This document shows, in pieces, positions 8,203 to 16,924 of a stretch of 64,000 bases of DNA. The DNA comes from Streptomyces sp. NBC_00576 (GTDB taxonomy: Bacteria > Actinomycetota > Actinomycetes > Streptomycetales > Streptomycetaceae). The stretch is from NCBI RefSeq assembly GCF_036345175.1, contig NZ_CP107780.1, forward strand, positions 2,294,001 to 2,358,000, given 5' to 3'. The notes under the pieces were generated by a model that was given only the letters and a program-made list of their open reading frames with translations, had not been told where the DNA came from and did not search any database. The translations under genes and the position numbers were made by a program. The number at the start of each line of letters is the position of its first letter. Position 1 is the first letter of the stretch.

Positions 8203-8859
8203 ATGGCGAAACAGGAGCGCGCCATCAGGACGCGAAAGGCGATCCTGGAAGCCGCGGGCGCGGTTTTCGACGAACACGGCTACACCTCCACGACCATCTC
8301 GATGGTGCTGGAGCGGGCCGAGGTCACCAAGGGCGCCCTGTACTTCCACTTCCCTTCCAAGGAATCGCTGGCACAGGCGGTCCTCGACGAACAGGTGCCG
8401 TTCGGCAGTGTGCCGGAGCAGCCCTGCAAGTTGCAGGAGATCATCGACATGACGTTCGTGGTCGGCCAGCGGCTGCTGACCAACTCCCTGCTGCGGGGCA
8501 GTGTCCGGCTGGCGGTGGACCAGGAGACCCCGAACCATGTCGATCACTCGCAGCCCTTCCGGCAGTGGTCGGAGCGGCTGACGTCTCTCATGGAACAGGC
8601 CCGCGAGCAGGGCGAGTTGCTGCCCACGGTGGATCCGCCGGAGACGGTGGACCTACTGGTCGGCGGCTTCACCGGCATCCAGCTGATGTCGCGGGCGATG
8701 ACCGACCGGGCCGATCTCGGCCACCGGCTGTCCGTACTGTGGGCGCACATCCTGCCGAGCATCGCGGTGCCGGGGCTGCTGCTCGGCCTCGACAGCAGGG
8801 CGGACCGGGGTTCCCGGGTCCTCTCCTCGCTGGACTCGCTCGATCTGAAGGCGTCATGA
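8203..8859 (+). CDS. TetR-family GBL receptor homologue (second copy)
   Basis: 218 aa. ATG 8203 with GGAGGGG 6 bases upstream. HTH at about residues 10-55 (AEVTKGALYFHFPSKESLAQ) is clearly of the ScbR/ArpA type, but the ligand-binding half differs from the gene at 6325-6975. Such second copies in GBL loci are either additional receptors or pseudo-receptors that respond to antibiotics or intermediates. No TTA codon. Its stop overlaps the next start (ATGA at 8856-8859), so it is translationally coupled to the NmrA-type reductase. It shares an ARE-containing divergent promoter with the AfsA gene. Confidence 0.87.
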   Translation: MAKQERAIRTRKAILEAAGAVFDEHGYTSTTISMVLERAEVTKGALYFHFPSKESLAQAVLDEQVPFGSVPEQPCKLQEIIDMTFVVGQRLLTNSLLRGSVRLAVDQETPNHVDHSQPFRQWSERLTSLMEQAREQGELLPTVDPPETVDLLVGGFTGIQLMSRAMTDRADLGHRLSVLWAHILPSIAVPGLLLGLDSRADRGSRVLSSLDSLDLKAS

Positions 8860-9722
8860 TCCTGCTGACCGGGGCGACCGGCACCGTCGGCCGCCTGGTG
8901 GCCCAGCGCCTTCCCGCCGCCGAGCCGGTACGGCTGCTGTCCCGCGACCCCGCCCGCGCCGCCGCCCTCGCGGGCCCGCATACCGAGGTGGTCGGCGGTG
9001 ACTTCGAGGACTCCGCCAGTCTGCGCCGGGCCCTGACCGGCGTACGGTCGGCGCTGCTCGTCACCACGAATCCGCTGACGCACGCCCACGACGAGAACTT
9101 CCTGACGGCCGCCCGGGACGCGGGAGTCCGGCACGTGGTGAAGCTGACGACCCTGTCGGTGACCGAGCCCGACGCGACCGACCTGGTGACGGAGTGGCAG
9201 CGGGAGAACGAGCGGCTGCTGCGCGCCTCGGGACTGTCCTGGACCCTGCTGCGACCGCGCGCCTTCATGTCCAACACGCTGGGCTGGGCCCGTTCGATCC
9301 GGGCGGAGGGCGTGGTGCGGGGCGCGAACGGCACGGTGGAAACCGCGGCGATCGACCCGCGGGACATCGCCGATGTGGCGGTGCGAGCACTGACGGACCC
9401 GGCGGGACACGCCGGGCGGGCGTACGCGCTGACCGGGCCCGCGGCAATCACCCCGGTGGAACAGACGGAGATCCTGGGCGAGTTGCTGCAACGGCCGCTG
9501 AAGTTCGTTGAACTGACGGAAGATCAGGTATTGCAGTCGCTGCTCGCACGCTGTCCGGAGCCGGTGGCCCGCGCCCTCGTGGAGAGTGCGGCGCGGGGAC
9601 GGCACGGGTCGAAGGGTCAAGCGGAGCCGGACGTTGCGGAGTTGCTCGGCCGGCCGGCACGCGGGTACCGGGAGTGGGCCGCGGAGCAGTTGACGGAGTT
9701 CACCGGCCCGACGGCCGAGTGA
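8856..9722 (+). CDS. NmrA-type NAD(P)-binding oxidoreductase
   Basis: 288 aa starting with the Rossmann fingerprint ILLTGATGTVGR at the very N-terminus; NmrA/isoflavone-reductase-like atypical SDR (no YxxxK triad visible; VKLTTLSVTEPDATD and LLRPRAFMSNTLGW fit this group). Coupled to the TetR gene by a 4-bp overlap. In GBL clusters a reductase often completes the butyrolactone (reduction of a butenolide or the 6-keto group), so a role in signal maturation is a fair inference, but NmrA-like proteins can also be redox sensors or quinone reductases. Confidence 0.85.
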   Translation: MILLTGATGTVGRLVAQRLPAAEPVRLLSRDPARAAALAGPHTEVVGGDFEDSASLRRALTGVRSALLVTTNPLTHAHDENFLTAARDAGVRHVVKLTTLSVTEPDATDLVTEWQRENERLLRASGLSWTLLRPRAFMSNTLGWARSIRAEGVVRGANGTVETAAIDPRDIADVAVRALTDPAGHAGRAYALTGPAAITPVEQTEILGELLQRPLKFVELTEDQVLQSLLARCPEPVARALVESAARGRHGSKGQAEPDVAELLGRPARGYREWAAEQLTEFTGPTAE

Positions 9723-9832
9723 CGAGCGCGGGGCTCACACACGACGACGGGCCGGCCGGCGTCCATCCACGCCGACCGACCCGCCCGCTTTCTGTCACAC
9801 CGCCGGTTCATCCACCGGCGAGTGGTTCACCC

Positions 9833-9904
9833 ACTCGGCCACGCGGCCACTCGGCCGCCGACCACTCGGCCACTCAGCCACTCGGCCACTCGGCCACTCG
9901 GCCA
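9833..9904. repeat. Degenerate 8-bp tandem repeat (ACTCGGCC)
   Basis: About seven copies of ACTCGGCC, some with one change (ACGCGGCC, ACTCAGCC) and one short interruption, fill the gap between the convergent NmrA and protease genes. No spacer structure, so not CRISPR. The remainder of the 9723-9909 gap shows no gene. Confidence 0.85.
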
Positions 9905-9909
9905 CAAGA

Positions 9910-11715
9910 TCAGAAGGTGAGCTTCCAACCGTTGATCTTGCCGGTGTCCGAGGAGGCCACGTCCTGGACACGCAGCTTCCAGGTGCCGTTGGCGGTCTCG
10001 CTGGAGGCGTTCACCGTGTACGTGGTGTTCACGTTGTCGGCGGAGTCCGAGGTGCTGGAGGCCTTCAGCGGGTAGGTCGTGCCGTCGGGCGCCACCAGGG
10101 TGACGACCAGGTCACCGCGGTAGGTGTGGGTGATGTCCACGCCGACCTGGAGGGCCGAGGGGGCGTTGCCGGTCCGGCCGCTGACGGCGATCGAGGACTC
10201 GACGGCGGAGCCGTTGTCCGGGATCGAGACGGCGGTGCTGGAGGAGAAGACGGTCCCCGTCGTGCCGCCACCGGTGCTGCCGCTCACGGCCTGCACGGTC
10301 TTGGCGGCGTCGGCCAGGCCAGCGCCGCAGCCACCCGAGCAACTGCCGGGCAGGGCACGGGCGTTGTTCTTGATGGCCGTCTCGATCTGGGCCGGGGTGA
10401 GCGAGGAGTTCGCCGACTTCATCAGCGCGACCAGGCCCGCGATGTGCGGGGTGGCCATGCTGGTGCCCTGGTAGTAGGCGTACGACTCGGTGGACGGGGT
10501 CTTCGCGCCGGAGTTCAGCGTGGAGAGGATGCCGTTGGCGTTGCCGGTGCTCATCTCGCCACCGGGGGCCGAAATGTCCACGACGGAGCCGTAGTTGGAG
10601 TACGAGGCCCGGGCGCCGGTGCGTCCGGTCGCGGCGACGGTGATGACGTTGTTGCAGTTCGCCGGGTTGGAGGTGGAGGCGTTCGCGTTCTCGTTGCCGG
10701 CCGCGACGACCACCGTGGTGCCGCGGTTGAACGCGCCGGTGATGGCGCTCTGGGTCGCCGAGGAGCAGGCGCCGCCCCCGCCGAGGCTCATGTTGATGAC
10801 CTTGGCGACGTTGGTGTTGGCCGGTACACCGGAGACGGTGCCGCCGGACGCCCAGGTGATGGCGTCGATGATGTCGGAGTCGTAGCCACCGCACTTGCCG
10901 AGCGCGCGGACCGGGGAGACCTTCGCGTTGTACGCGATGCCCGCGACACCCTTGTTGTTGTTGGTGACGGCGGCGATGGTGCCAGCGACGTGCGTGCCGT
11001 GCCAGGAGGAGCTGCTGCCCTCGGCCTGGTCGCACTCACCGGCGGCGTACCAGTCGCCGGGGTCCGCCGGGTTGCTGTCACGGCCGTCACCGTCGACGGA
11101 GACGGCAGTGTCGGAGATGAAGTCGTAGCCGGCGACGATGTTCCCGGCGACGTCGGAGTGCGTGACATAGCCGGTGTCGATGACGGCGACGGTCACGCCG
11201 GTGCCGGTCGCGGTGGTCCAGGCGCCCGGGACGCGCATGCCCGCGGTCGATTCGAACAGGTCCCACTGCTTGGCGTACTCGGTGTCGTTCGGGTCCGCCA
11301 TCGGCTTGTTGAGGCGGTCCGGCACGACGTAGGCGACCTGCGGGTCGGCCTTGTACTCGGCGATGACATCGGCGACGTCCGTCTTGCTGAGCTGCTCGCC
11401 CAGGTCGACGAGGGCGGCACCGGTGCCGAGGCGGCGCTGGAAGTCCAGGCTCTCGCCGGCCTCCTTGCCCTTGGCGGCGGCGTCGGCGTCGGCGGCCTGG
11501 TTCGACGTGGCCTCGGCGGCGCCGGTCTTGTAGCCGACGATGAGTCGCTCGGCCGGTACGGCTACCGCCTGCGCGGCGGCGTCCAGCGTGACGCCGGGGG
11601 CTGCGGGCTCCTGGGCGACGGCGACCGAGGTGGTGGCCGCGGCCACCAGAGCGGCGGAGACCGCAGCGGCGGATATCAGCTTCCGCCCCGTGGCACGGGT
11701 GGGTGAAGTACGCAA
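9910..11715 (-). CDS. Secreted subtilisin-like S8 protease with P domain
   Basis: 601 aa. Start is TTG 11715 with GAAAGG 7 bases upstream. Signal peptide about residues 1-34 (AAAVSAALVAAATTSVAVAQ), then an inhibitor-I9 propeptide (about 50-135, ending YVVPDRLNKPMADPNDTEYA). Catalytic domain about 140-470 with Asp180 in VAVIDTG, His239 in WHGTHVAGT and Ser419 in GTSMATPH. The C-terminal about 115 residues form a proprotein-convertase P domain (SIPDNGSAVESSI ... GDLVVTLVAPDG ... GTWKLRVQD). Extracellular endoprotease, aqualysin/proteinase-K type; four or more Cys suggest disulfides. No neighbour points to a particular substrate. Confidence 0.95.
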   Translation of the reverse strand: MRTSPTRATGRKLISAAAVSAALVAAATTSVAVAQEPAAPGVTLDAAAQAVAVPAERLIVGYKTGAAEATSNQAADADAAAKGKEAGESLDFQRRLGTGAALVDLGEQLSKTDVADVIAEYKADPQVAYVVPDRLNKPMADPNDTEYAKQWDLFESTAGMRVPGAWTTATGTGVTVAVIDTGYVTHSDVAGNIVAGYDFISDTAVSVDGDGRDSNPADPGDWYAAGECDQAEGSSSSWHGTHVAGTIAAVTNNNKGVAGIAYNAKVSPVRALGKCGGYDSDIIDAITWASGGTVSGVPANTNVAKVINMSLGGGGACSSATQSAITGAFNRGTTVVVAAGNENANASTSNPANCNNVITVAATGRTGARASYSNYGSVVDISAPGGEMSTGNANGILSTLNSGAKTPSTESYAYYQGTSMATPHIAGLVALMKSANSSLTPAQIETAIKNNARALPGSCSGGCGAGLADAAKTVQAVSGSTGGGTTGTVFSSSTAVSIPDNGSAVESSIAVSGRTGNAPSALQVGVDITHTYRGDLVVTLVAPDGTTYPLKASSTSDSADNVNTTYTVNASSETANGTWKLRVQDVASSDTGKINGWKLTF

Positions 11716-12199
11716 GGGCTTGCCTTTCGGGGCCGTACTCCGGGCCGCGCGGGCAGCGGGGAGTGGCGGTCGAATCGCTTCGTCGTCGAAGCGGCGGGGG
11801 GTGCGGTTCGAAAAGCGGCGCGGCGGCCGGCCTGAGCGCGAGCGGCCCGTTCCGGGGTTACCTGTGGGGCGGCTGTGGTGGAACAGTAGGCAAAGGGAAG
11901 GTCATCCGGATACAGGGGAAACCCTCGATCGGTCCGGATCCCCACCCTCGTACGCCGAAAACCGCCCCTGAACGGCGGCCAGTTGACCGGGTTGGGTGAG
12001 ATACGGCGGATTGCCTGGACATGGGGGCGGGCCATCGTGACGAGCGGGGCAGGACGACACGAGGATGGTCGTCCCGTCGGGGGCGAGGACCGCCGATTGA
12101 ACGCGGCCCGCCTGCTTCCCGTACTGCCCGAAAGGAGACCCGTTCCCGGGTCGGCCCGCAGCAGACCTGTTCCCCCTCGGTCGAGGAGACGTTTCCCGG
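11716..12199. other. Intergenic region, divergent promoters
   Basis: 484 bp between the divergent protease and LPMO genes. No convincing gene in any frame; short open frames here lack ribosome sites and codon bias. It must hold both promoters. I looked for the DasR-type TGGTCTAGACCA site expected near chitinolytic genes and did not see one. Confidence 0.6.
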
Positions 12200-13171
12200 A
12201 TGACCGCCCACCGCCGCACCCTCTCGGCCGCCGCACTCGCCGGCAGCGCCGCCTTCGCGGCTCCGCTGCTGCTCACGTTGTCGGCGGCGGTTCCCGCTCA
12301 GGCGCACGGTGCGCCGACGAATCCGGTCAGTCGCGCCTTCGCCTGCTCCCCCGACGGCGGCAGCCTGGCCGGTACGGCGGCCTGCCGGGCGGCTCTCACC
12401 GCGAACGGCGGGGCGCCCTTCACCTTCTGGGACAACCTGCGGGTCGCCGACGTGAACGGCCGGGACCGCGCGGTGATCCCCGACGGCCGACTGTGCAGCG
12501 GTGGGAAGTCCGACTACCGGGGACTCGACCTCGCCCGCACCGACTGGCCCTCGACCACACTGTCGCCGGGCGCCCGGCTGACGATGACGTACCGCTCGAC
12601 CATCACGCACACCGGCACGTTCAAGATGTTCCTGACGAAGCCCGGGTACGACCCGTCCGGCCCGCTGAAGTGGTCCGACCTGCCGGACCGGCCGTTCGCC
12701 GAGGTCAAGGATCCCGCGATGACGGGCGACGCGTACCGGATCGGGATGACGCTGCCGTCGGACCGGAGCGGGCGCCATGTGCTGTACACGATCTGGCAGA
12801 ACTCCAGTACGGCGGACACGTACTACTCGTGCTCGGACGTGGTGTTCCCGGCAGCGAAGAGCAGCACGGGCGGCGCTGAGGGTTCCGGCAACTCCGGCGC
12901 CTCCGCGCCGACGGCCTCCGCCTCCCCGGCCGCTCGGCCCAGGACGACCGAGTCGAGCGCCCCGGCCGAGCAGCCGGCACCGGCCGCGGAGACAGGAGGG
13001 GCGACGGAGTCCGCCGACTCCGCCGCCCCGCAGGCCGCAAGCACCGTGGCCGGTGCGCCGGTGGCGTCAACCACCGACGGTACCGGGCCGCGGCACCTGA
13101 TCGCGGGCGGCGCCGCGGCGGTACTGCTCGCCGTGGTCGCTGCCCTCCTCCTGCGGCTGCGCCGCCGGTGA
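12200..13171 (+). CDS. AA10 lytic polysaccharide monooxygenase, membrane-anchored
   Basis: 323 aa. Signal peptide ends AVPAQA, leaving His36 (HGAPTNPVSRAFAC) as the mature N-terminus, which is the essential first ligand of the copper histidine brace; the second His is probably in STITHTGTFKMF. The catalytic domain (about 36-215) keeps the family pattern FTFWDNLRVADVNGRD and VLYTIWQNSSTADTYYSCSDV. Instead of a carbohydrate-binding module there is an Ala/Ser/Pro/Thr linker (about 220-290) and a C-terminal membrane helix with Arg tail (LLAVVAALLLRLRRR), so the enzyme is probably tethered to the cell. Chitin or cellulose oxidation is expected; substrate not decided. GAGGAGA lies upstream of ATG. 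Confidence 0.92.
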   Translation: MTAHRRTLSAAALAGSAAFAAPLLLTLSAAVPAQAHGAPTNPVSRAFACSPDGGSLAGTAACRAALTANGGAPFTFWDNLRVADVNGRDRAVIPDGRLCSGGKSDYRGLDLARTDWPSTTLSPGARLTMTYRSTITHTGTFKMFLTKPGYDPSGPLKWSDLPDRPFAEVKDPAMTGDAYRIGMTLPSDRSGRHVLYTIWQNSSTADTYYSCSDVVFPAAKSSTGGAEGSGNSGASAPTASASPAARPRTTESSAPAEQPAPAAETGGATESADSAAPQAASTVAGAPVASTTDGTGPRHLIAGGAAAVLLAVVAALLLRLRRR

Positions 13172-13204
13172 ACACCGGCCGCCCAGCCGTTCATTGACGG
13201 TCCG

Positions 13205-13864
13205 TCAGTTGACGAAGACCGTGGCGTTGCCCTGCGTCACGTCCTGCACCGGGGCGTACTTGGCGGTGAAGTAGCCGTTGGCGAAGCACAGCGACGAGCC
13301 GGACGTCTTGGTGAACGCCTGGGCGGCGAAGTTGATGCTGTTGTCGTCGGCGCCGGTCGTACCGGACAGGCTGGGCGCCTGGTAGACGCAGTTGATGGTG
13401 CCCAGCAGGGTGCGCAGCACGACGGTCGTCTGGATGGTGGAGCCCTCGGCCGGGGTGACGCTGACAGAGCCGTCGGAGCCCACCACGGTGGTGTACGGCA
13501 GGTTGTTGACGGTCACGCTGTTCACGCCCAGCACACCCAGGACGTTGCTGGTGCAAGTACCGAAGGTGTGCGCGGTGACCGACTCGGTGGCCACGCCGGG
13601 CGCGGCGGGGTTGTCGGTGACGGCCGCCGTGAAGGTCGACGCCGCGCACTTGACACCACTCGTGCCGGTCGCGCTGGAGTAGAGCGTGGCCGAGGTGCCG
13701 GTGGCGAGGGAGGCACTGAGGACATCGCCCACTGCGACGGCGTCGCCGGCCGCGCTGTTGATGGTGAGCACGGTGTCGGCGGCGGACGCGGGGGTGACCG
13801 CCGCGACCGAGAGCCCGGCGACGGCGGCGGCGAGGGCGAGGGCGGAGCGAGTACGAGTACGCAT
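13205..13864 (-). CDS. Secreted protein of unknown function
   Basis: 219 aa from ATG 13864 with AAAGAGG upstream. Clear signal peptide (SALALAAAVAGLSVAAVTPASAA, cleaved about residue 29). Mature part is small-residue rich (Thr/Val/Ser/Ala), beta-rich, with four Cys (in VKCAAS, FGTCTSN, INCVYQ, SLCFANG), probably two disulfides. Similar secreted Streptomyces proteins are annotated only as Tat or Sec signal domain proteins. Converges on the LPMO gene (34-bp gap). No enzymatic motif. Confidence 0.8.
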   Translation of the reverse strand: MRTRTRSALALAAAVAGLSVAAVTPASAADTVLTINSAAGDAVAVGDVLSASLATGTSATLYSSATGTSGVKCAASTFTAAVTDNPAAPGVATESVTAHTFGTCTSNVLGVLGVNSVTVNNLPYTTVVGSDGSVSVTPAEGSTIQTTVVLRTLLGTINCVYQAPSLSGTTGADDNSINFAAQAFTKTSGSSLCFANGYFTAKYAPVQDVTQGNATVFVN

Positions 13865-14640
13865 GATGCGGGTGCCTCTTTCTGGAACTGGGGGTGTTGG
13901 GGGGTGGTGTCGGGGGGTGCCGAGGAGGTCAGGACACGCGGAAGTACGCGTTTCAGGACATCTGAAGGGCGCGGGGAAGGACGGCGTCGCCGGCCCGTGA
14001 CGCCTTCTCCGTACGCGACGGACCGGCAACGACAACCGGCCGGTGACCGGCAGGAAGACTTGGAGGGAGGCTTCCTGCCGGACCGGGCGGGACAGGGCGG
14101 ACCGGCGGCGGCCCAGGGGGGAAACGGCCACGCCGGCGCCTCGGAGGCGGACTTCGGAAATGAGCAATGAGTCCGGGAAGAGCGGTGACTCGCACCGCTG
14201 CGGATCCGGCGCCACGGATCCGGGGAAACCAGGATGAGTTGTAGACCTGAGGGACCGTCAACGTCAAGGCATCGAACGGAAGTTGATGACGCCCGTCGAC
14301 TTCCCCAGGGACCTCCCTGCCGACTTCTCCGTGAACCTCGCGTGCTTCGGCGACCCCCGCGACACCCCTCTCAGGGCCCTCCGGAGGGCCCGAAAGGGCC
14401 TCGATCACCCCGTGAAGTCACAGGTGGCGCATAATCCGCACCCTTTTTCCACAACTCCCTTGACCCTCCAAAGTAACCACGGGTAACTTCCTCGTCGGCT
14501 ACTGGGGCGTAACCATGAAAGCCCTTGCAACCGCCGGGAGTTGCGAGGAGGCGTACGCCGCAGCCGCTGTCCGCGCCAGGACAACGTGCCACTGAAGCGT
14601 GACCAGCATTGACGCAGTTGACTATGTACTGGGAGCAGCC
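13865..14640. other. Long intergenic region
   Basis: 776 bp divergent gap. Open frames here have poor codon bias and no ribosome sites, so I call none. One feature stands out: an 18-bp perfect palindrome GGGCCCTCCGGAGGGCCC at 14374-14391. The stretch 14450-14640 is locally AT-richer and probably carries the promoter of the DUF6230 gene. Confidence 0.5.
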
Positions 14641-15372
14641 ATGGCCTCGTCCTCGGACGCCTCGTCGTCCGCCGGATCCAGCCCCGAGCAGCCAGGAAGC
14701 GGTAACGCTTCCGAAGCCGCCGGGGCCACGGGATCCGCCAATGTGTCCGAATTCTTCGAAGGTGCCGGAAAGGTCGCCGAACGACGCGGGCGGGTCCGTG
14801 CGCGCCGCGCCGCCGTGATGGCGGTGCCGGCCACCCTGGTCGCCGCCACGCTCGCGGTCCTCACCGCCCAGGGCGCCCTGGGCGTCCAGTTCGCCATCTC
14901 GGGCATGCCGTTCACGGTCACCGCGACCGAGATGAAGGGCACCGGTTTCGAGCAGTTCGGCGCCCTCGACAACATGATCAAGGACAGCCCGAACGAGGGC
15001 GACACCGGCGGCCAGGTCCTGGTCGTCACCTCCGCGATCAAGACCGCGACGATCACCAAGCTGTGCCAGAGCGTCGACCTCGGCGGCATCAACCTGTTGA
15101 TCAAGGCGGGCGGCAACGGCACTCCGGTGTCCGCGACCGATCTGACGCTCGACGGCACCGAGCTGGCGGGCGACGCGTCCTTCGACGACATCGAGATCGG
15201 GAACGACGCCAGCACGCTCGACAGGGCGGGCGTCAAGGGTCCTGCCGGTGTCTTCGGCCAGCAGTCGCGAACCGTCACGATCGCCAACCTGCGGTCGACC
15301 AACTACGCCACTACGGCAGCCGTGTTCAAGCTGCCCGGGCTGAAGCTCAGCTTCAGCGCGTCGGGTTGCTGA
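14641..15372 (+). CDS. DUF6230 family membrane-associated protein
   Basis: 243 aa from ATG 14641, with GGGAG 7 bases upstream. An acidic/Ser-rich N-tail (about 1-50), a basic patch (ERRGRVRARRAAV), one membrane helix (about 60-85, MAVPATLVAATLAVLTAQGA), then an extracytoplasmic domain with two Cys (KLCQSVDL and the C-terminal SASGC). This is the DUF6230 layout; in Streptomyces it is nearly always followed by DUF6114, as here (1-bp stop/start overlap). Function is not known; cholesterol-esterase is an old misleading label for this family. Confidence 0.85.
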   Translation: MASSSDASSSAGSSPEQPGSGNASEAAGATGSANVSEFFEGAGKVAERRGRVRARRAAVMAVPATLVAATLAVLTAQGALGVQFAISGMPFTVTATEMKGTGFEQFGALDNMIKDSPNEGDTGGQVLVVTSAIKTATITKLCQSVDLGGINLLIKAGGNGTPVSATDLTLDGTELAGDASFDDIEIGNDASTLDRAGVKGPAGVFGQQSRTVTIANLRSTNYATTAAVFKLPGLKLSFSASGC

Positions 15373-15929
15373 TGTCCGGCATCGAGCAAGAGGGGGTGGG
15401 GCCCGCCTTCAGAACCTGGCGGGCCCACCGTCCGTTCGTGGGCGGGTTGCTGCTCACCTTGGGCGGGGTGGAGATCCTGCTCACCATCAAGATCTCGCTG
15501 AAGCTCGTCGTGCACCTGGGCATGCAGGGGCTGGCGGGCTATCTGCTGCCGGCGCTGATGGTGGTGTGCGGTCTGTTGATCCTCTTCAACCCCGCGCAGC
15601 GCCTGTTCTACTCGATCGTCGGCATCATGCTGACGCTGGGCACCTGGGTCACCTCGAACCTCGGCGGCTTCTTCGTGGGCCTCCTGCTGGGAGCCGTGGG
15701 CAGCTGTATGGCCTTCGGCTGGCTTCCCGACCAGGAACCGCGCGCCAGCCGCAGCCAGCGGCGCATGGACAAGGAAAAGGAAGAGAGCAAGGCCACCATG
15801 GCGGACCGTGACGCCACGGAATCCACCGGGCCCGCGGCGGCGGACGACGGTCACGAAGGCGGCGAAGGCAGCCTGCGCGGCTCGATGCGCTCCTCCACCG
15901 CCGAGTCAGCCTCGCACCTGACGACATAG
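15372..15929 (+). CDS. DUF6114 family membrane protein
   Basis: 185 aa. ATG 15372 overlaps the DUF6230 stop (TGATG). Three or four membrane helices (about 22-45, 57-77, 80-96, 97-117; GGLLLTLGGVEILLTI, YLLPALMVVCGLLILF, FFVGLLLGAVGSCMAFGW), then a charged cytoplasmic tail (RSQRRMDKEKEESKAT). Coupled to DUF6230 as an obligate pair, so they probably form a complex. The last 79 bases overlap the convergent peptidase E gene. Confidence 0.85.
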   Translation: MSGIEQEGVGPAFRTWRAHRPFVGGLLLTLGGVEILLTIKISLKLVVHLGMQGLAGYLLPALMVVCGLLILFNPAQRLFYSIVGIMLTLGTWVTSNLGGFFVGLLLGAVGSCMAFGWLPDQEPRASRSQRRMDKEKEESKATMADRDATESTGPAAADDGHEGGEGSLRGSMRSSTAESASHLTT

Positions 15930-16591
15930 GCGCCCCTGCCCGGCAACTCCGCGACGGCCTCGACGAGTTCGGTTCCTCGGTAGACGAGACCGACCCCGTC
16001 GTCGGTGCAGTGCGTGGTGGGCAGGGTGCCGTCGGCAACGAGCCGGTGGACCAGCGGGCGGCGGCCCGCGTCGCTGTCGTAGTGCACTCCGTTGCCGTAC
16101 GGCAGGAAGCCCAACGCGTCGGTGAGCGGCCGGAGTTCGGGACCGAAGGAGTCGGTGGTGCCCCCTCTGAACCAGCAGAGGGAGCCCGCGCTCACCCCGC
16201 TGAGCACCACGCCGGCCTCCCAGGCGCGCCGCATGATCTGGTCGAGGCCGTGCACCCGCCACACGGCCAGCAGATTCGCGACCGAGCCGCCCATGACCCA
16301 GACGACGTCCTGATCGAGCACCGTTCCCTCGATGTCGTCCAGGTTGGGCATGGGGAAGAGATGCAGCGGCGTGAGGTCGAAGCCCGCGACCCGGGCGGCC
16401 TCGCCCATGCGGGCGGTGAAGTGCTCGGCGTCCCCGATGGCCGTACCGACGTACAGGACGCGCGGCCTGCGGCCGTGGGCCCCGGAGAGGTCGACGGCGT
16501 GATGCACGAGGGCGTCGAACGCCACCATGGTCCGGCCGCCGGTGCGGTGTCCGCCGGAGGTCGCGAGGATGGTCGGTTCGGAAGCGGCCAT
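15851..16591 (-). CDS. pepE: Peptidase E (S51 family)
   Basis: 246 aa from ATG 16591 (MAASEPTILATSGGHRTGG). S51 serine peptidases cleave N-terminal Asp-Xaa dipeptides (or, in cyanophycinase relatives, poly-Asp-Arg). The nucleophile elbow GVSAGSLCWF (about residue 135) is intact, with YVGTAIGD near the N-terminus and PYGNGVHYDSDAGRR plus the C-terminal His-containing THCTDDGVGLVYRG. Cytosolic. It overlaps the 3' end of the DUF6114 gene by 79 bp on the opposite strand; the overlapping tail (VEERIEPRRLPSPPS) is probably dispensable. Confidence 0.9.
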   Translation of the reverse strand: MAASEPTILATSGGHRTGGRTMVAFDALVHHAVDLSGAHGRRPRVLYVGTAIGDAEHFTARMGEAARVAGFDLTPLHLFPMPNLDDIEGTVLDQDVVWVMGGSVANLLAVWRVHGLDQIMRRAWEAGVVLSGVSAGSLCWFRGGTTDSFGPELRPLTDALGFLPYGNGVHYDSDAGRRPLVHRLVADGTLPTTHCTDDGVGLVYRGTELVEAVAELPGRGAYVVRCEADSAVEERIEPRRLPSPPS

Positions 16592-16601
16592 GCGGATGAT
16601 C

Positions 16602-16886
16602 TTACCGATCGACGACGGGCTCCCGGCGGTCGGCGGCAGACTCGCCCCGATGGCCGGCAGACTCGGTCCGGTCGACCACAGGCTCAGTGGCGAAACCCCC
16701 GCCCACCTGCGAAGACGCATCCCCTGTCGGCTGCTCCGCCTTCATCGCCTGCGCCTCGCTCTTGAGGATGCGCATCGAGCGGCCCAGCGCGCGTGCCGTG
16801 TCCGGCAGCTTCTTCGAGCCGAACATCACGATGAACACGATGGCCACGACCAGCAGGTGCCAGGGTTCCAGTCCGTTCCGGAGCAC
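16602..16886 (-). CDS. tatA: Twin-arginine translocase subunit TatA/TatE
   Basis: 94 aa: one N-terminal membrane helix (WHLLVVAIVFIVMFGSKKLP), hinge, amphipathic helix (DTARALGRSMRILKSEAQAM) and a disordered polar tail, the whole TatA plan. Not beside tatC, so likely an extra TatA paralogue rather than the main locus. Ten bases upstream of peptidase E on the same strand. Divergent from the LCP gene with a dyad operator-like element between them. Confidence 0.92.
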   Translation of the reverse strand: MLRNGLEPWHLLVVAIVFIVMFGSKKLPDTARALGRSMRILKSEAQAMKAEQPTGDASSQVGGGFATEPVVDRTESAGHRGESAADRREPVVDR

Positions 16887-16924
16887 AACCTCACCGCCCT
16901 TTCCTTCGTCTCACATCACACATA

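Noticed and set aside
9833..9904. Repeated ACTCGGCC units as a CRISPR-like array
   Set aside because: Units are 8 bp and adjacent with no unique spacers, and no cas genes are present.
10126..11706. 526-codon open frame opposite the S8 protease
   Set aside because: Gly/Val/Arg-rich shadow of a well supported protease with intact catalytic triad; no ribosome site or domain.
14374..14391. GGGCCCTCCGGAGGGCCC as an operator
   Set aside because: Perfect palindrome but purely GC and 250 bp from any start; random in such base composition or a minor terminator.
13953..14408. Minus-strand open frame in the 13865-14640 gap
   Set aside because: No ribosome site, no signal or domain, poor codon pattern; the region is better read as non-coding.
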